A stretch of 64,000 bases of DNA from Tulasnella sp. 424 (Eukaryota > Basidiomycota > Agaricomycetes > Cantharellales > Tulasnellaceae): assembly GCA_019633425.1 (NCBI GenBank), contig WSUB01000047.1, positions 1 through 64,000 of the forward strand. Direction: 5' to 3'. The translations under genes and the position numbers were made by a program. The stretch's first letter is position 1, and every line of letters starts with the position of its first letter. The notes beneath the pieces were generated by a model that did no database searches, was not told the DNA's origin, and worked only from the letters and a program-made list of their open reading frames with translations. Positions 43,365 through 55,168 of the stretch are shown here, piece after piece.

Positions 43365-45206
43365 CTAAGATTCATCCAAAAGCGCGTTCAGTCTGGCCCG
43401 GATGGCTTCCAAGCGAGCGATGGCGGTAACAACCGGTTCGGATAAGACTACCTGCGATTCGCCGGCTGGTGAACTATCCTCAGAGTGCGACTCTTCTGCT
43501 GGGGATGACGATTGGGTACTAGCCGGAGTGAGCACAGGTGGCGATGGATGAGTGGGTATCGGTAGGTTGGGTTGACGAGAACTTGACGAAGCGGCCTCCC
43601 CTTCACTTGGTGGATTGAGCGGACTTGGTGGAGTTGGACATTGTGAAGATAACCCGCTTCCGAGCCTCGCGGATGAGGCGTCGTCCAGGCTCGGGGGTCC
43701 CCAGCTTCCAAGGTTCCTTGTTCGGCGTCGATCTTCAAGGGGAGAGGTTGACCCACTACCGCTCCCCGAGGAGGAGGATGGCATGGACCTGACAGCGGCT
43801 ATAATCCTCGGTGGATCCGATGAAAGAGGCGGCGCAGCGGCCGAACTGGGAGACCTAATGACACTCCAACCAGGTCGAACAGGGGGCACCAACTGCACCG
43901 GCCGGGAAGGCTCCATATCAAATACCGCAGGGATGAGGGCAGGTAACGGTCGCTCCGCAATCGGTGCACGAGAACGCCTGGTGGCTATGGGTGGTGTCGG
44001 GGTCGTTGGCGTTGAATTGTCCGCTCCGTGGTTCTCCGTGAAACGATAAAAGTTTGGAGCGAGTTCCTCGGGAGCCATGCGGAGAAGCTCTGGTGGGAGG
44101 GACATGAGGTCTGGATTCGGTCGAGCCTCTTCTGGAAGCTTGAAAGGAAAAGGAACTGGAGCATCGGGGTCGTGACTGACGGTGAATGGATTGAATACGA
44201 ATGCGACCCTGCGTTTAACGGGAGCTGACGTGCGGGAAGCGGCTTGGGCTAATGATGCGTGTAGCTCGGAATGCCGATGGCAATGATGGATCTTCATTCC
44301 AAGAGAGTTGCCGCTATTATTATTAGTTAGCACAAGGTTCCCAATCTCGCCGGGACAAAAAGGTAAAGCTGACCAGTTTCTGCACCCAATTCCTTCATGG
44401 TCGCACCCGCAATTCGATGTCCCAGTCTTGATGACGTTTCCAGGACCACGATCGACGTACTCTTCATCCATGCGAACCACAGTCTTTGGCTGCTTCGGTG
44501 TGTCTGACAACCAGACTCCAATGCGTTCTGACGCGCAAGCACTGAGGCAAACTAACTCTCCGCATCCGGTCGACGACGGAACCCGCCTTGCTTTCTTCCT
44601 GGAAGGTTCTCGTTCCGTCGAAGGAAAAGGCGAGGGCCATATTGGTTCTTCTTCCGTCCATCGGGAGGAGGATGACGTTCGAGAACGCTTTGGCACTCCA
44701 CCGCAGTACAGCCGATGTCGTTCTCCACTGAAGTCCGCAGGGACAACACTCCGCGTCAACATGAACGGCAACGTCGGTCTGGACGATCTCCTCTCCTCCT
44801 CCCCTTCATCCTCATCTTCTTCGTCTAACAAAACTGCTCTCCTTCCAGGTGGTGGCGGTCCAGTAGGTGCGACGATATCTCCTCTTTGCCTGTTCTCGAT
44901 TCGGATTGCCCCGCGTCGTCGCAGTCTTGATGCTTGCGCCGTTCGCACCAAATACTCTGAGTCGAATGAGGGAGAGTCGGGAGCATCGCTTTCTGGTAAT
45001 AGGTTGGGGGAAGGAGAGCGGGCAAATGGGATTGGCGAGAGAGGAGGCCGTCTGCTCGGTAATGGCTCCAGGCCAAGGCTTGGACTTGGAGACGAGCTTG
45101 GTGTTGGTCGCTGAATAACGAGACCAGCCACTGGTCGGCTACTGCTGGGCCTGAGGTTTGGTGGGTCGATGGGTTCTGGTGATGGTGGACGGTTTAATGA
45201 CACCAT
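43365..45206 (-). CDS. Pro/Ser-rich protein with Cys motif, function unknown
   Basis: Single uninterrupted frame of 613 codons from ATG 45206 (MVSLNRPPSPEPIDPPNLR), remarkable here because nearly every other gene has many introns. The N-terminal 110 residues and C-terminal 220 are low-complexity Pro/Ser/Arg, likely disordered. An acidic run (LLDEEDEDEGEEE) lies near residue 130 and a basic motif (SRKKARRVPSS) near 205. The ordered-looking centre (residues about 200-320) has a Cys/His cluster (CGELVCLSACASERIGVW, NCGCDHEGIGCRNW, HHCHRHSELH), possibly zinc-binding, followed by RVAFVFNPFTVSHDPDAP. I do not recognise the family. A nuclear role is only a guess from the basic patch. Confidence 0.75.
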   Translation of the reverse strand: MVSLNRPPSPEPIDPPNLRPSSSRPVAGLVIQRPTPSSSPSPSLGLEPLPSRRPPLSPIPFARSPSPNLLPESDAPDSPSFDSEYLVRTAQASRLRRRGAIRIENRQRGDIVAPTGPPPPGRRAVLLDEEDEDEGEEERRSSRPTLPFMLTRSVVPADFSGERHRLYCGGVPKRSRTSSSSRWTEEEPIWPSPFPSTEREPSRKKARRVPSSTGCGELVCLSACASERIGVWLSDTPKQPKTVVRMDEEYVDRGPGNVIKTGTSNCGCDHEGIGCRNWSALPFCPGEIGNLVLTNNNSGNSLGMKIHHCHRHSELHASLAQAASRTSAPVKRRVAFVFNPFTVSHDPDAPVPFPFKLPEEARPNPDLMSLPPELLRMAPEELAPNFYRFTENHGADNSTPTTPTPPIATRRSRAPIAERPLPALIPAVFDMEPSRPVQLVPPVRPGWSVIRSPSSAAAPPLSSDPPRIIAAVRSMPSSSSGSGSGSTSPLEDRRRTRNLGSWGPPSLDDASSARLGSGLSSQCPTPPSPLNPPSEGEAASSSSRQPNLPIPTHPSPPVLTPASTQSSSPAEESHSEDSSPAGESQVVLSEPVVTAIARLEAIRARLNALLDES

Positions 45207-45393
45207 GTCATGAGTGCTGAGATGAGAGAAATGAGCGGGGAGTAGTAAGTTTAGCTTGAGCGGTTGCAGTCCTCACCAAAACCCAACATCTACGATTCCT
45301 GCGCCTGCGAGGAGCCTTTTTGACCAAAGGCCCGTACATTCGATGTGATATATATATAGTACACCCTTTACAACATACAAAATGACCAAAACC

Positions 45394-47292
45394 CTATGAG
45401 TGATGCTTTGGAATGAGTGTGGGGAACTGGTTTTCCCAGTACAGAGCAGCTCCAATCATGTCCGTCATTACTCGGTCGAATCCATCATCAGAGAGTTTGT
45501 GGATATCCACCTCTCGGATAGACGCCATACACCTAACAGATCCAAGTTAAGTCAGTTACAGACGGCCCACTCGGTAAGAAGGTGGTTCGACGCACCAAGG
45601 ATGAGGGTCGCATTCCCAGTCGCCTGTACCTGGAGCCCAATGCGTCGCAAAGAAGAAACCCTTTCCGCTTCTAAATTCCTTCTCTTGGAACAAGCTTCCA
45701 TTAAACCAAAGCGGCTTCTTCTTGTAATCCAAGTGCATGATGTGGTCCGTGCAGATACGGGCCATGATAGACTTTGCGGTTGTGTCCGGATAGCTGAGTT
45801 GACCGATCATTGAAGCATATTCGAGGGACGCGAACGCGTAAGGGACGCCGACAAGCTCAAAGGCCATCCAGAAGGACTCCTTGTCTCCGTGCCTGGAGGG
45901 AGAATACTTAGGTTATTTAACGCGCGAGATGCCAAGCTGAAGTGTACTTACGTGACTTGATAGGTGACCTGATCACGGACTTTTTTGGTATTCATCCATC
46001 CAGTCATGATGATGCCCATGAGAACGTCGCGCCTAGACTTGTCGTAGACAACGGTGCCACTTTCCATCTCTTCACGAGTACCAGCATCTTGCCAGAATTT
46101 GCTCTTCAACATCTCCTGGCTTGGGGTGCGGCCCTCCATCTGGCGCTTCCACCAGCGATCTGACATTGCGTGACGGGTCAGTAATCCACGATCAGCATAA
46201 GGAGAAGCAAAGGGACTTACGGACGTCGCCTTCTCCAGGGAAGATTTGGCGATCGCGGAAGTAGAGTGTTCCAGTTTCCTTATATCTCGGGAACTCGAAC
46301 AAAACTTCTGGCGGCTGTAAGAATATCGCATCTGCGTCCAAGATGACGACCTCCTTGAAAGGCGCAGAGAGAATAGCGAAAACTAAGAACCTATGGTCAG
46401 GACCTCGATGCGTTTAGCCTTGGGGATCAAAAACACAAACCTTTGATAGCCCATCCACCACTCTCCAATCCGACCTCCTCTTCGTCAAAGAAATTCAAAA
46501 TGTCGACGGCGTCAACATCCGGAGAGATTGATCGGAAGGCAGCGCGTTTTGGAATGTCGAGATCTCCTTGACTTGCGTATACGACGTGAATGGGGAGTGG
46601 GGTCTTGTGGACGTGTTTCAAAGTCGAAATCAGGTGGACAGCTGCGGTTGCGGTTCAGTCGATGAAGCGGACGGAGCGGGGGAAATGGAAGCAAACTCAC
46701 CCATTTGGAACTGATCATTCCCGCATGGAATCACAATTCCTTTGGGGTGGGTAAAACCTTCCCTCAGTTGAGCCAAAGTCCTCCTGGCTTTCTTGGACTT
46801 GCTAACATAAGGGAATAATTGGGCGAAGAGCTCATCCTGCTCCTCCTGCAGGGTGCGGGTTTTCTCGAGCATTCCCACGTCTTCGTGGCCCGCTCTCGCC
46901 TGGGATTCATGGAACTCCTCCAAGAGAGCCTGTGATTGCATGAGGACCTTGACGCGGTCTGCGAAAAGAGCGAATTCGCTGATCATGGTCTCATTTTCGT
47001 AGGCCCACTGGTGCTGCTCCATCATATTGGAAAATCGGTCTTCCCATTTTGTTTCGTTGACAGAAGGTTCGTGGTGGTAAGGGTCTTGGATGTCGATGAC
47101 AACGACGCTATCATCCACTGCTGGATGAGATGGGAAGTAGCCGTGTTCAGTGTGGAAGTATCGGGGGAAATAGTGATCCAAGACGAGGAGTGAGACGAGT
47201 ATAGTGATGACCAAGTTGTTCCTCCATCGTGCCAGTCGACGTGGCCTTGGTGCTGTAGATAAGAGCCCGTTTCCGTGGTCAGGGGATGCCAT
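45394..47292 (-). CDS. Alpha-1,3-mannosyltransferase, Mnn1 family (GT71)
   Basis: Golgi mannosyltransferase that caps N- or O-glycans. ATG 47292; RNNLVITILVSLLVLDHYF is the signal anchor, then a stem with ETMISEFALFADRVKVLM. The catalytic domain has GIVIPCGNDQFQM, LPIHVVYASQGDLD, the GGWAIKAFAIL spliced core and LDADAIFLQPPEVLFEF (the DxD metal site). Further on are FWQDAGTREEMESGTVVYDK and DKESFWMAFELVGVPYAF. The final intron (GTGCGTCGAACC...GTTAG) restores a Cys and adds ALYWENQFPTLIPKHHS, TAG 45394-45396. Without that intron the frame would end at 45556. Complete. Together with the two GT90 genes it gives the window three Golgi glycosyltransferases. Confidence 0.88.
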
Positions 47293-48076
47293 GAGACGGG
47301 AGTTAGAAAGGGTAAAGACAGTGCAAAGGAGAGCTGGGGGGTATTTGAGAGGGTGCGGTGAATCTTTGGAAGAGAGACGTGTGAGACGGACGAATGTTCC
47401 AATTTAGTTTTTCAGAGATCGTGGGCGGAATGGCATATCTCCGGCCCCGCGTCGCTTCTCCCACTACACGAAAAAACGTTTTCGAATTCCTCAGCTTCAA
47501 ATATTTCATTTCAGCCATCAGCCTCAAGAGCTCGCCCTTGTACGGCGGGTTCTCCTTTTTTTCTGTTTTTTTTGCTGATGTCGTGGCATCGGCCGGCTAG
47601 ATCAGGGACCAGAAGCCGCACGCCCATACAACGGTCGTAAGCGACAGGCCCTCACGTGCCGACACCACTCACGGCCCTTTGTCCAATAATAACGATGCCG
47701 AAGTCCGTACCGCGGTTCTAGAGCCAAGCTTACGCAGAAGTAGAAGCGCAGTCAGTGGAACAGAACACGAAGTATTCGAATTGTGCGACAGGGGGTCGGA
47801 CAATCAGGAAGGTCCCTGATCCCGACGGAACGTCCGAAGAAATGACGGCAAGTCACGGGGTCTTGGCTCCTCCCACCGAAAACACCGAACCGCTTGCGAT
47901 GCCAAGGCCGGCGGGGTCCCAAGTCTCTCAGACGATAAACGACGCGTCATTTTATGCACTTAATTAGTGTCCATGCGTCAGGACCATCCACTAGAAAACC
48001 AAACATCTGATTCGCACGCCCCCTCGACCACATCCCCTTTCAACGCTCCTCAGGATCTAGAGCCTGGACCCCGAAG
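47293..48076. promoter_or_regulatory. Divergent promoter, GT71 / K2
   Basis: 784 bp between head-to-head genes. A 70-codon plus frame (47755-47967) shows no domain and is not called. No other feature was supported. Confidence 0.5.
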
Positions 48077-50817
48077 ATGAGTCAAGATGGTATACTCGAC
48101 TATCCAGCCCTACAGCGTGTATTGGTCAGTAACCACGAACACGGTACGACAAGTCTGGCTAACGATCCCCCAAGTCATCCGTCCTCGCGACATTAGAGCC
48201 CCTTCGAATACCGCCCGAACGCCTCGACGTCCCCGCTGTTGGTGGCTCCTATGGAGGATTCGGAGAGGTATTCCAAGCCCGACTCAGAGAAAATGACTCT
48301 CAGGATTCTGAATGGCAGCCCGTTGCTGTGAAAAAGCTGCGGATGGCGCAGGGCCAAGACCTTCGAGTTGCAGTTGTAAGCGACTATCCAGATGCGCTTG
48401 AACTACGCATAACAATTAATCATTGGAACTTTCAGCGATTAGCGAGAGAGATGAAAGTCTGGGCCGACCTCAAACACCCAAATATCGTTCCTTTCGTGGG
48501 ATTCCACCTTGGCGAGGACGATGCTTGGTTAATCTCTTCATGGGCATCAAAAGGAGACGCACACGGGCATCTCCTAAAATCGAAATCAGATTTTACAAGT
48601 CGAGTTAAGCTGGTGAGTTCTGAAAATCTTTCATCAAATTCTAAATATTTGGGTTTGGTAACGCTGCAGCTCTACACGGGCATATAGCTGCTTGACGCCG
48701 CAGAAGGTCTAGAGTATCTTCATGGGCGGAACCCCCCGGTCTGCCATGGTGATATTAAATCTGTAAGCATTAATACTCTCCAATTTACTTCCGCTCTAAC
48801 ACATTGTCCCGCCGTCTCCCAAGGCCAACGTTCTAGTCGCAGAGGACGTCCGCGGGATGCTCGGCGACTTCGGTCTCTCTCGGGTTCTTGAAGCTGACCC
48901 AACCGGACTTACAACATCGAGAACAATAAAAGGATCGATGCGATATATGAGCCTTGAGCTACTCAATGGGGACACTGTCCATACCCTTCAAAGCGATGTC
49001 TGGGCTTTCGGGTGTCTCGCACTGGAGGTCAGATACCCCCTTCGTCACTCAGAGATAAGCCCCATAGCTAACCCCCATCTTTCAGATCCTCACCGGCCAA
49101 CACCCTTTCCACAAGTGTCAAAACTTTACGCAGGTTATTGTTGAACTATCCTTGAAGAGACTCCCAGCATCTCTGGATGAGCCTCCCGTTAGCGATCTGC
49201 CACCTGGTCTCGCCCTGCTTCTGGAACTGTGTTGGACGGAGGATCCTGCGGCACGGCCAGCTATGACCAAATGCGTCGAAGTAGTGCGAAATCACCTTCA
49301 GCCTGATATCTCCAAGTCGCTTGAGGTGACCCAGGCGGTCCTGCTTCCTCGAGAAATCAAGACAGGGGGAGAGGGATGGTCGGCTTCGTTCAACCCCAAC
49401 GTCTTCCCTTCGTTTAATCTCAAGTTCTTTGGAGAGTTACTGTGAGTGGTAAACCTTGTTCGATCCGATTCCTGTTCATTCTGATGAAGAGGCACTTTGC
49501 TAGACAAACGAAGGAGGTTCAATTCTTCCCAGGTGGAGAGAGGTTCGCTACTATCCGATACGACGGATTGGCTTGCATCATCGACACACCAACCGGTAGT
49601 GTTCAAGCGTTAGTGGGTCTTCATTCTTCCTTTATCTATCATTACTTACCTCCTTTGCAGAGTTCTCGATCCATCGCCTGGGGAATCCCGACCGTCCGCG
49701 ACCTTTCTTTCGCTGAGCCGAGATGGAGAACGCCTTGCGGTAGCCAACACCGCGTCCATCATAGTAACCTCGGCGTTAATACAATCGGAGTTACTATGAA
49801 GCTGACACAAATATCACCTCCAGATATGGGATATCCCTACCGCAACAGTAGCTTTCCGGCTCGACGACACAACCATGCCTGATGCGAGGCCGGCCATTGT
49901 AACGGGAATGAAACTTTCCGGAAACGGTCAAGTCGTCGTATACGTCTCGACGAACGCCGTTGTCTACGTTTGGCATGTAGCGACGAACAAGCGACGTCCG
50001 CTGGTCGGCACTCAACGTGATCCCAGGCGGTACAGCGGGAACTGGCCGATCGGCATGTCGTTTGATGGCCGTTATGTATCTGTAGCGTCGGTTGATGGTT
50101 ACATCGGCATATACAGCTCGAAAACAGGCGAGCTCGTAGAGGTTCTCATAGGCCACAAGGGTCCAGTTTCAAATATGGCATGGAGCTCGGACGGCAATGG
50201 CCTGTTGAGTGGGAGTTGGGACAAGTCGGCCAAGTTCTGGGACGTCAGTCCTTTGCAGTATCTCGAGGATGCCACCGCTGTGTCGCTTCAAATGTCGCTT
50301 ACAGACGGTAGCACATCAGGACGATTCTCGAGAAGGGGTAGTGTTTGCCTGACGACTTACTCCGCGAAGGTAAGATTAACAAACAGGCCAACTTTTAATT
50401 TTGTGCTCACATAACCGGTGTCGTAGGATCCCGTTGAGTGGGTTTTCATCTCGCTAGACGAGTCTTGGTACGCTTCTTGCTCTGCCGACGGCGACCTCCA
50501 TTTGTGGGATCCAAAATCGGGGGTTTCTGAGTTGAAGATGAAGCTCAAAGGATTGAGAAATAACGGTGAGTATGGGTATTTCATTTTCGCTACGGGTGGC
50601 CTAATGATAATCAACTACCCACAAGCTGAGCATTTCGACCTGAGTCCAACGTTCAGTACGGCAGGAGGCTGGTTGGCCATGGCTAAAGACTATCAAAGTA
50701 GCATATGTAAGGCTTCACTGAAATTTACCTGACCTCTATCTCGAGCTAACCCTAATAATAGGGCGTTATGGGACTGTGGAGGAAAAGTCGTCTGGAAGTG
50801 ACGCCTTCCGACCTTAG
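48077..50817 (+). CDS. K2: protein kinase-WD40 fusion protein
   Basis: ATG 48077 (MSQDGILDYPALQRVL) followed by an intron, as in the sister genes. Kinase: GGSYGGFGEVFQARL (Gly loop), WQPVAVKKLRMAQ, LKHPNIVPFVGFHLGEDDA, PPVCHGDIKSANVLV, LGDFGLSR, TIKGSMRYMSLELLNGD (SLE where APE is usual), DVWAFGCLALE, ILTGQHPF and CWTEDPAARPAMTKC. Linker: EGWSASFNPNVFPSFNLKFF. WD40 blades: VQFFPGGERFATIRYDGLAC, FLSLSRDGERLAVANTAS, MSFDGRYVSVASVDGYIGIY, HKGPVSNMAWSSDGNGLLSG with SWDKSAKFWDV, and FISLDESWYASCSADGDLHL. The end exon is WRYGTVEEKSSGSDAFRP, TAG 50815-50817. All catalytic residues are present and splices are in frame, so it is probably active. It differs enough from K3/K4 to be an older copy. Confidence 0.82.
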
Positions 50818-51262
50818 CTCTTTCACGCTGCACGTAATCAAGTATCATGGACCATCCTGCCCTCAAGAAAGTTCCAGATACATTACTTCCTCACTTGGGG
50901 ACGATTAAGAAAATGTGATTTTGAATTTGGCTGCTGACAGTGCTACCGTCTCTAAATTAATCATTAATGTGCTGCTAATGAAACCTAACGCGAGTACCTG
51001 AGAGCCTCTGGGCACCAAGCCAACCCTGGTGCTGGTCATCAATTTCGCCCTCCGACGCCGAGGAAATTTGAGAGGATTTACTCGCTGAACCTGTCGGATG
51101 GGCAAGACATCATGCCCCAGGTCAATGCGGCAGCCCCACGGCCGCGAAATCATGACTCTGTGCAAATCCAACATCGATCGCTCGCACGCCTGGAAAACCA
51201 AAACCCTCCATCCACATCCACGTCCTGCTCACTGCACAGCTTTCGTTTGATTCCGGGATACC
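50818..51262. other. K2-K3 intergenic, repeated at 63331-63781
   Basis: No gene. The segment is similar to 63331-63781, and its last about 130 bp (CGAAATC.TGACT...AAATCCAACAT) recurs upstream of K3, K4 and K5. It probably contains the conserved promoter of the K3-K5 subgroup. Confidence 0.6.
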
Positions 51263-53758
51263 ATGTCCGAAGATGCGTCATACGATTACGAGGCTTTACA
51301 GAAAGCCCTGGTGCGTCCGACTAATACATCAATCGGACGATACATCTGACCATAGTACTGCTACCGCAAGGCGGCTGCCCTTGTCTCACTCGAGCCTCTG
51401 CGAATCAGCCGTGATCGTCTCACGATACTCCCAGGGCGACGATTCTCTGGCGGATACGGGGTTGTTTTCAAGGCGAGTTTGAAAGGACAAGGCTCCGATT
51501 TGGGTGTCCAGGATGTGGCCATCAAAAAGCTTCGAATGGCAGAAGATGATGATCTCCGGGTTACAATTGTAAGAGCAAATCCGGAATTTTAGGTGGAGCG
51601 CTCACGAATGACGCGTCACGTACCAATAGCGGCTAGTAAGAGAGATGAAATTATGGGCCGAGTTGATACACCCCAATATCGTGCCTTTTATTGGCTTTCA
51701 TATTAGTGAAGATGTAGCATGGCTAATCTCGGATTGGGCGCCAAATGGAAATGTCCAGGACTTTCTAACTAATAGCGAGGTCGACTCCGCTACTCGCTGG
51801 AGAATAGTCAGGTGTTTCTTCGATCGCTGAGTCTTGGCTTTTAACTTACCTTAATTTCCCCCCAGGTCATGGATGTGGCTAGTGGTCTCATCTACCTTCA
51901 TGGTCTCGTCCCTCCAATCTGTCACGGCGACATCAAACCTGTGAGTGTCATGGTTACTCTTTACAGGCGCTCGCCAATAGTGAACTCCTTCAGGGTAACA
52001 TCCTCATCACTCACGAGATCCGTGGGATGCTTGCGGACTTCGGTCTCTCCAGAGCTCTTCAAGCGAACTCAACTGGGTTAACGACCTCAAAAACCATCAA
52101 GGGATCTTTACGATACATGAGTCCCGAGTTACTCATAGAAAATGCGTCCCATACGCTTGCTAGCGATGTCTGGGCGTTTGGATGCGTGGCATTAGAGGTA
52201 GAGTGCTTGCCGTGTACGGATATGGGGCGGTGTGCTCACAGTATTAGCCCATTGGGCGACATTAGATTCTTACTGGAATCCGCCCTTTTGATACATTCGA
52301 GGGCGAGCCACAGATTATTCTTCAATTAGTTCAAGGGGCTCTCCCAGCATCTTTGTCCGAGCAACCAGCGGGAGATTTGGGTCCAGAATTGGGATGGCTT
52401 CTAGGGTCTTGTTGGATGATGTCACCTCAGTTCAGACCGACTATGGAGGGGTGCTTAAATGCAATCCGATTACAACGTCAGACATGCGGCTTTGAGCCAG
52501 TCGCCGGAGATGGGTGGTCAGCACATTTCAATGCTACGGTTTTCCCTAAATTCGACTTGGAGTGCTTGCAGAGGAACGTGTAGGTGGATTCGTATCCCGG
52601 ATGGCCAGGATGTGTACTTGCTAACCTGCTTGCGGTAGTTTCCAGGATTGTATATATTTTTTATCCGGTGGAGAACGTTACATATTTGGGGACTCTCCAG
52701 GGGTTATCAAAACCGTGGAGATTGGGACAAATACTGAAAATAGGTCAGCAACCTTGTTTCTAGTCAAAACCCACTCTACTGATCATCCCTTCCGGCAGTG
52801 TGATAACGGACACAAACGTGTTTTGGGCGTGGGAGTGCGAACGCCGCTATATTTCGATCTTCCAGAGCGGGAGTGTTATAGTACGTAGTTGACCTGGGGC
52901 TGCGTTTCATAGATTACTCATTATCTATCACAGGTGTGGGATTCTACATCAAACCACGTTGTATTTTGCGCTCCCCTACCACCTCACATTAACTCCCCAG
53001 ACACCAAACCTCGCCCGTCATACTTCTGCATATCTGGCAACGGCCGCATTCTTACGGTTGTTGACAACACCCGCGGTACCCTCTATATATGGGATATATT
53101 GTCGGGAAGTCTTTCTGAATTACGATTGATGGTGCGTGAAACTGGGAGAAGGTGTCTCGAACCGTCCTTTGACGGGCGATACGCTGCGCTCCACGAAGTT
53201 GGGCATGGAGTCGAGATCTACGACACCAAAAGCTTGCAGCTTGTACAACATTTGCAGGCCGACTACAGGGGTGGCAACCTCGTGTTATGGACCACGCACA
53301 GTGATAAGGTTGCGGTCGGGACGAGCCAGTGGGTAAGGATCTGGGACATGGACGCGTCTGAAAGACGATCGAGCGAGAACTCTTCAAGTATGTCAAAAGC
53401 GTCCGCAGCATCTTCTGAGGGGAATGCCCCATGTTGGGTGACCTTTTGGCATCCGGTAAGCCAATCAATCTGAGGAGATTCTAATGCTGAAACGAAATGG
53501 CTAGGAACAAGTAAACGAAATGCATATATCCAGAGATGATGCCTTACTGGTGACAATCTGCGGAAGGAAGCGTGTCACTGTCTGGGACATTTATCTCGGG
53601 ACCTGTTACCTTACTATTGGCCTGACGCAGTCCCCTAGTGAGTTGGATGTATCATTTGACTATGGAAACTTCTTTTCGCATTGACGAGCTTTCTACTAGA
53701 ACGTGGAGCCTTAGTAAATGCCCAATTTGAAACACCATGGGCAAGGCCCAAAACCTAA
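51263..53758 (+). CDS. K3: protein kinase-WD40 fusion, 3' end altered by insertion
   Basis: ATG 51263 (MSEDASYDYEALQKAL), intron, LEPLRISRDRLTILPGRRFS. Kinase: GGYGVVFKASL, DVAIKKLRMAEDDDL, LIHPNIVPFIGFHISEDVA, PPICHGDIKP-GNILI, MLADFGLSRALQANSTGL, TIKGSLRYMSPELL, DVWAFGCVALE and CWMMSPQFRPTMEGC. The linker is DGWSAHFNATVFPKFDLECL. WD40: IYFLSGGERYIFGDSPG, VFWAWECERRYISIFQSG, YFCISGNGRILTVVDNTRGT, SFDGRYAALHEVGHGVEIYD, LVLWTTHSDKVAVGTSQWV and HISRDDALLVTICGRKRVTV. After QSP the donor GTGAGT joins an acceptor at 53699 that now lies at the edge of an inserted element. The protein would end RGALVNAQFETPWARPKT (TAA 53756-53758), in place of the native last blade, which survives at 55925-56020. 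Confidence 0.78.
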
Positions 53759-54084
53759 TTTGAAATTCTAATATACCTCCCCCAAGCATTTGCAATGGGT
53801 AACAGGTGCCATTTGCTCCAGTCTTCTAGCTATTCAAATTTCCCATTCTACAAGGCAGAGAAGCTTACCGGTATATTTACTCATTGTATTTACTACATGC
53901 AGGCTTTCTCATTACTACAATAACCAATCTCATTCCCATTGCATACATCTCTTTTTATGTGTGCAATTTCTCATCTTGATTTCCCATTATGTTCTGCCTT
54001 GCTCCTTGTTCTCGTTTTTGTCTGGTGCTGTTTCATTTCAATATTCATTATCCTGTGAACGAATAAGCCTAACTGTGTCTCAAT

Positions 54085-54140
54085 TTCGAGTTAACTCCGC
54101 TTAACTCCGCTTAAATCCGCTTAAATCCACTCTAAGTCCG
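54085..54140. repeat. Short tandem repeat TTAACTCCGC/TTAAATCCGC
   Basis: Inside the element: about five degenerate 10-bp units (TTAACTCCGC twice, TTAAATCCGC, TTAAATCCAC and a decayed one). Possibly a subterminal or internal structural repeat of the element. Confidence 0.6.
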
Positions 54141-54832
54141 AATCAGAACCACATGCTGAATCTATATAACAAGCACTGATAACTTTGCTAAATATCACAT
54201 TTCTTAGTCCAGGGTCAAGTTCAATAAATGTGGCTATGTAACAAAAGTCTTGCTACATCAGCAGTGTAGATTATGAAACATATAAGGTGAGGGGTAATGT
54301 CTGGAATCTGAACACATAGTGGATGTGTGGGAAATGACTGCCTATGTCCAGGACATGTTTGAATTTGGAAAATTATGTAGCTCTCAGCAGAAATCAGGTT
54401 GATTTGGACATTTTAGCAGGAAATGATTGCATTGTGTTTTGGCTCTAGAAGCATCTAAACATGATCTGTGGTTTCTCACAGGTTGCCACCATGTTCCAGA
54501 CCAGAACATTACTGCTCTCCCCATCTGACAAGATCAAACCCACATTTATACAGAATAGGCTAGACCAAACAGTGACAAATGTTCACAATGGACATGGATG
54601 GACACAGAGATAAAGCTGAAAATTGGTTCTCTTGTAATTCAGTCCTTCAACATTGGAATGATGCCAAGTGCCATTGTCTCTCCACCATCACCTCTCACTT
54701 ACATATCACCATTACATCCTTGCCAAAGAGATTAGGCCTCGCCCGCTTTATAGCTAACAGGCTACAATATAGTCATATGGCTAGGGAATACAGATATGCA
54801 ATCAGCATTGGAACTAAAATACTTCAAAGTCA

Positions 54833-54870
54833 GGTTAGGTTAAGGACACTAACCTAACCTAACCTAACTC
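54833..54870. repeat. GGTTA / TAACC telomere-like repeats in the element
   Basis: GGTTAGGTTAAGG is followed by ACACTAACC and three more AACCT units, so copies of the TTAGG-like unit face each other across a short spacer. The same unit ends the direct repeats at 128-159 and 796-812. Confidence 0.65.
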
Positions 54871-55133
54871 TGTCTGAGAAAGTTTTCAAATTGCAAGCTG
54901 CGTTGGGGATTAAGTCCTCCAATGCAGTAGGCTTATATAAATGAGGACTTTGGTATAGAATGCCTGAAGTACAGATGTGTCATTCTATAATTACATTGCT
55001 GAGCGAGACAGAATATGGTTGTTACTTCAGGGAATACTGCAGAGAAGTGTGGGTACAGTGTAAACTATTCTGTTGAGCTTCCATTGGGATCTGGTTAACA
55101 ATGGAGTCAAGCAGACTCATTGGGTCCAGTAAG

Positions 55134-55168
55134 CTGATTACATAAGCTGGTTCAGCTTATGTAATCAG
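55134..55168. repeat. Perfect 16-bp inverted repeat (hairpin)
   Basis: CTGATTACATAAGCTG and CAGCTTATGTAATCAG are exact reverse complements separated by GTT. The hairpin lies inside the TIR element, about 750 bp from its right end. Confidence 0.9.

Noticed and set aside
44308..45114. 268-codon plus frame
   Set aside because: Antisense to the 613-codon minus-strand gene, whose ATG and composition are more convincing.
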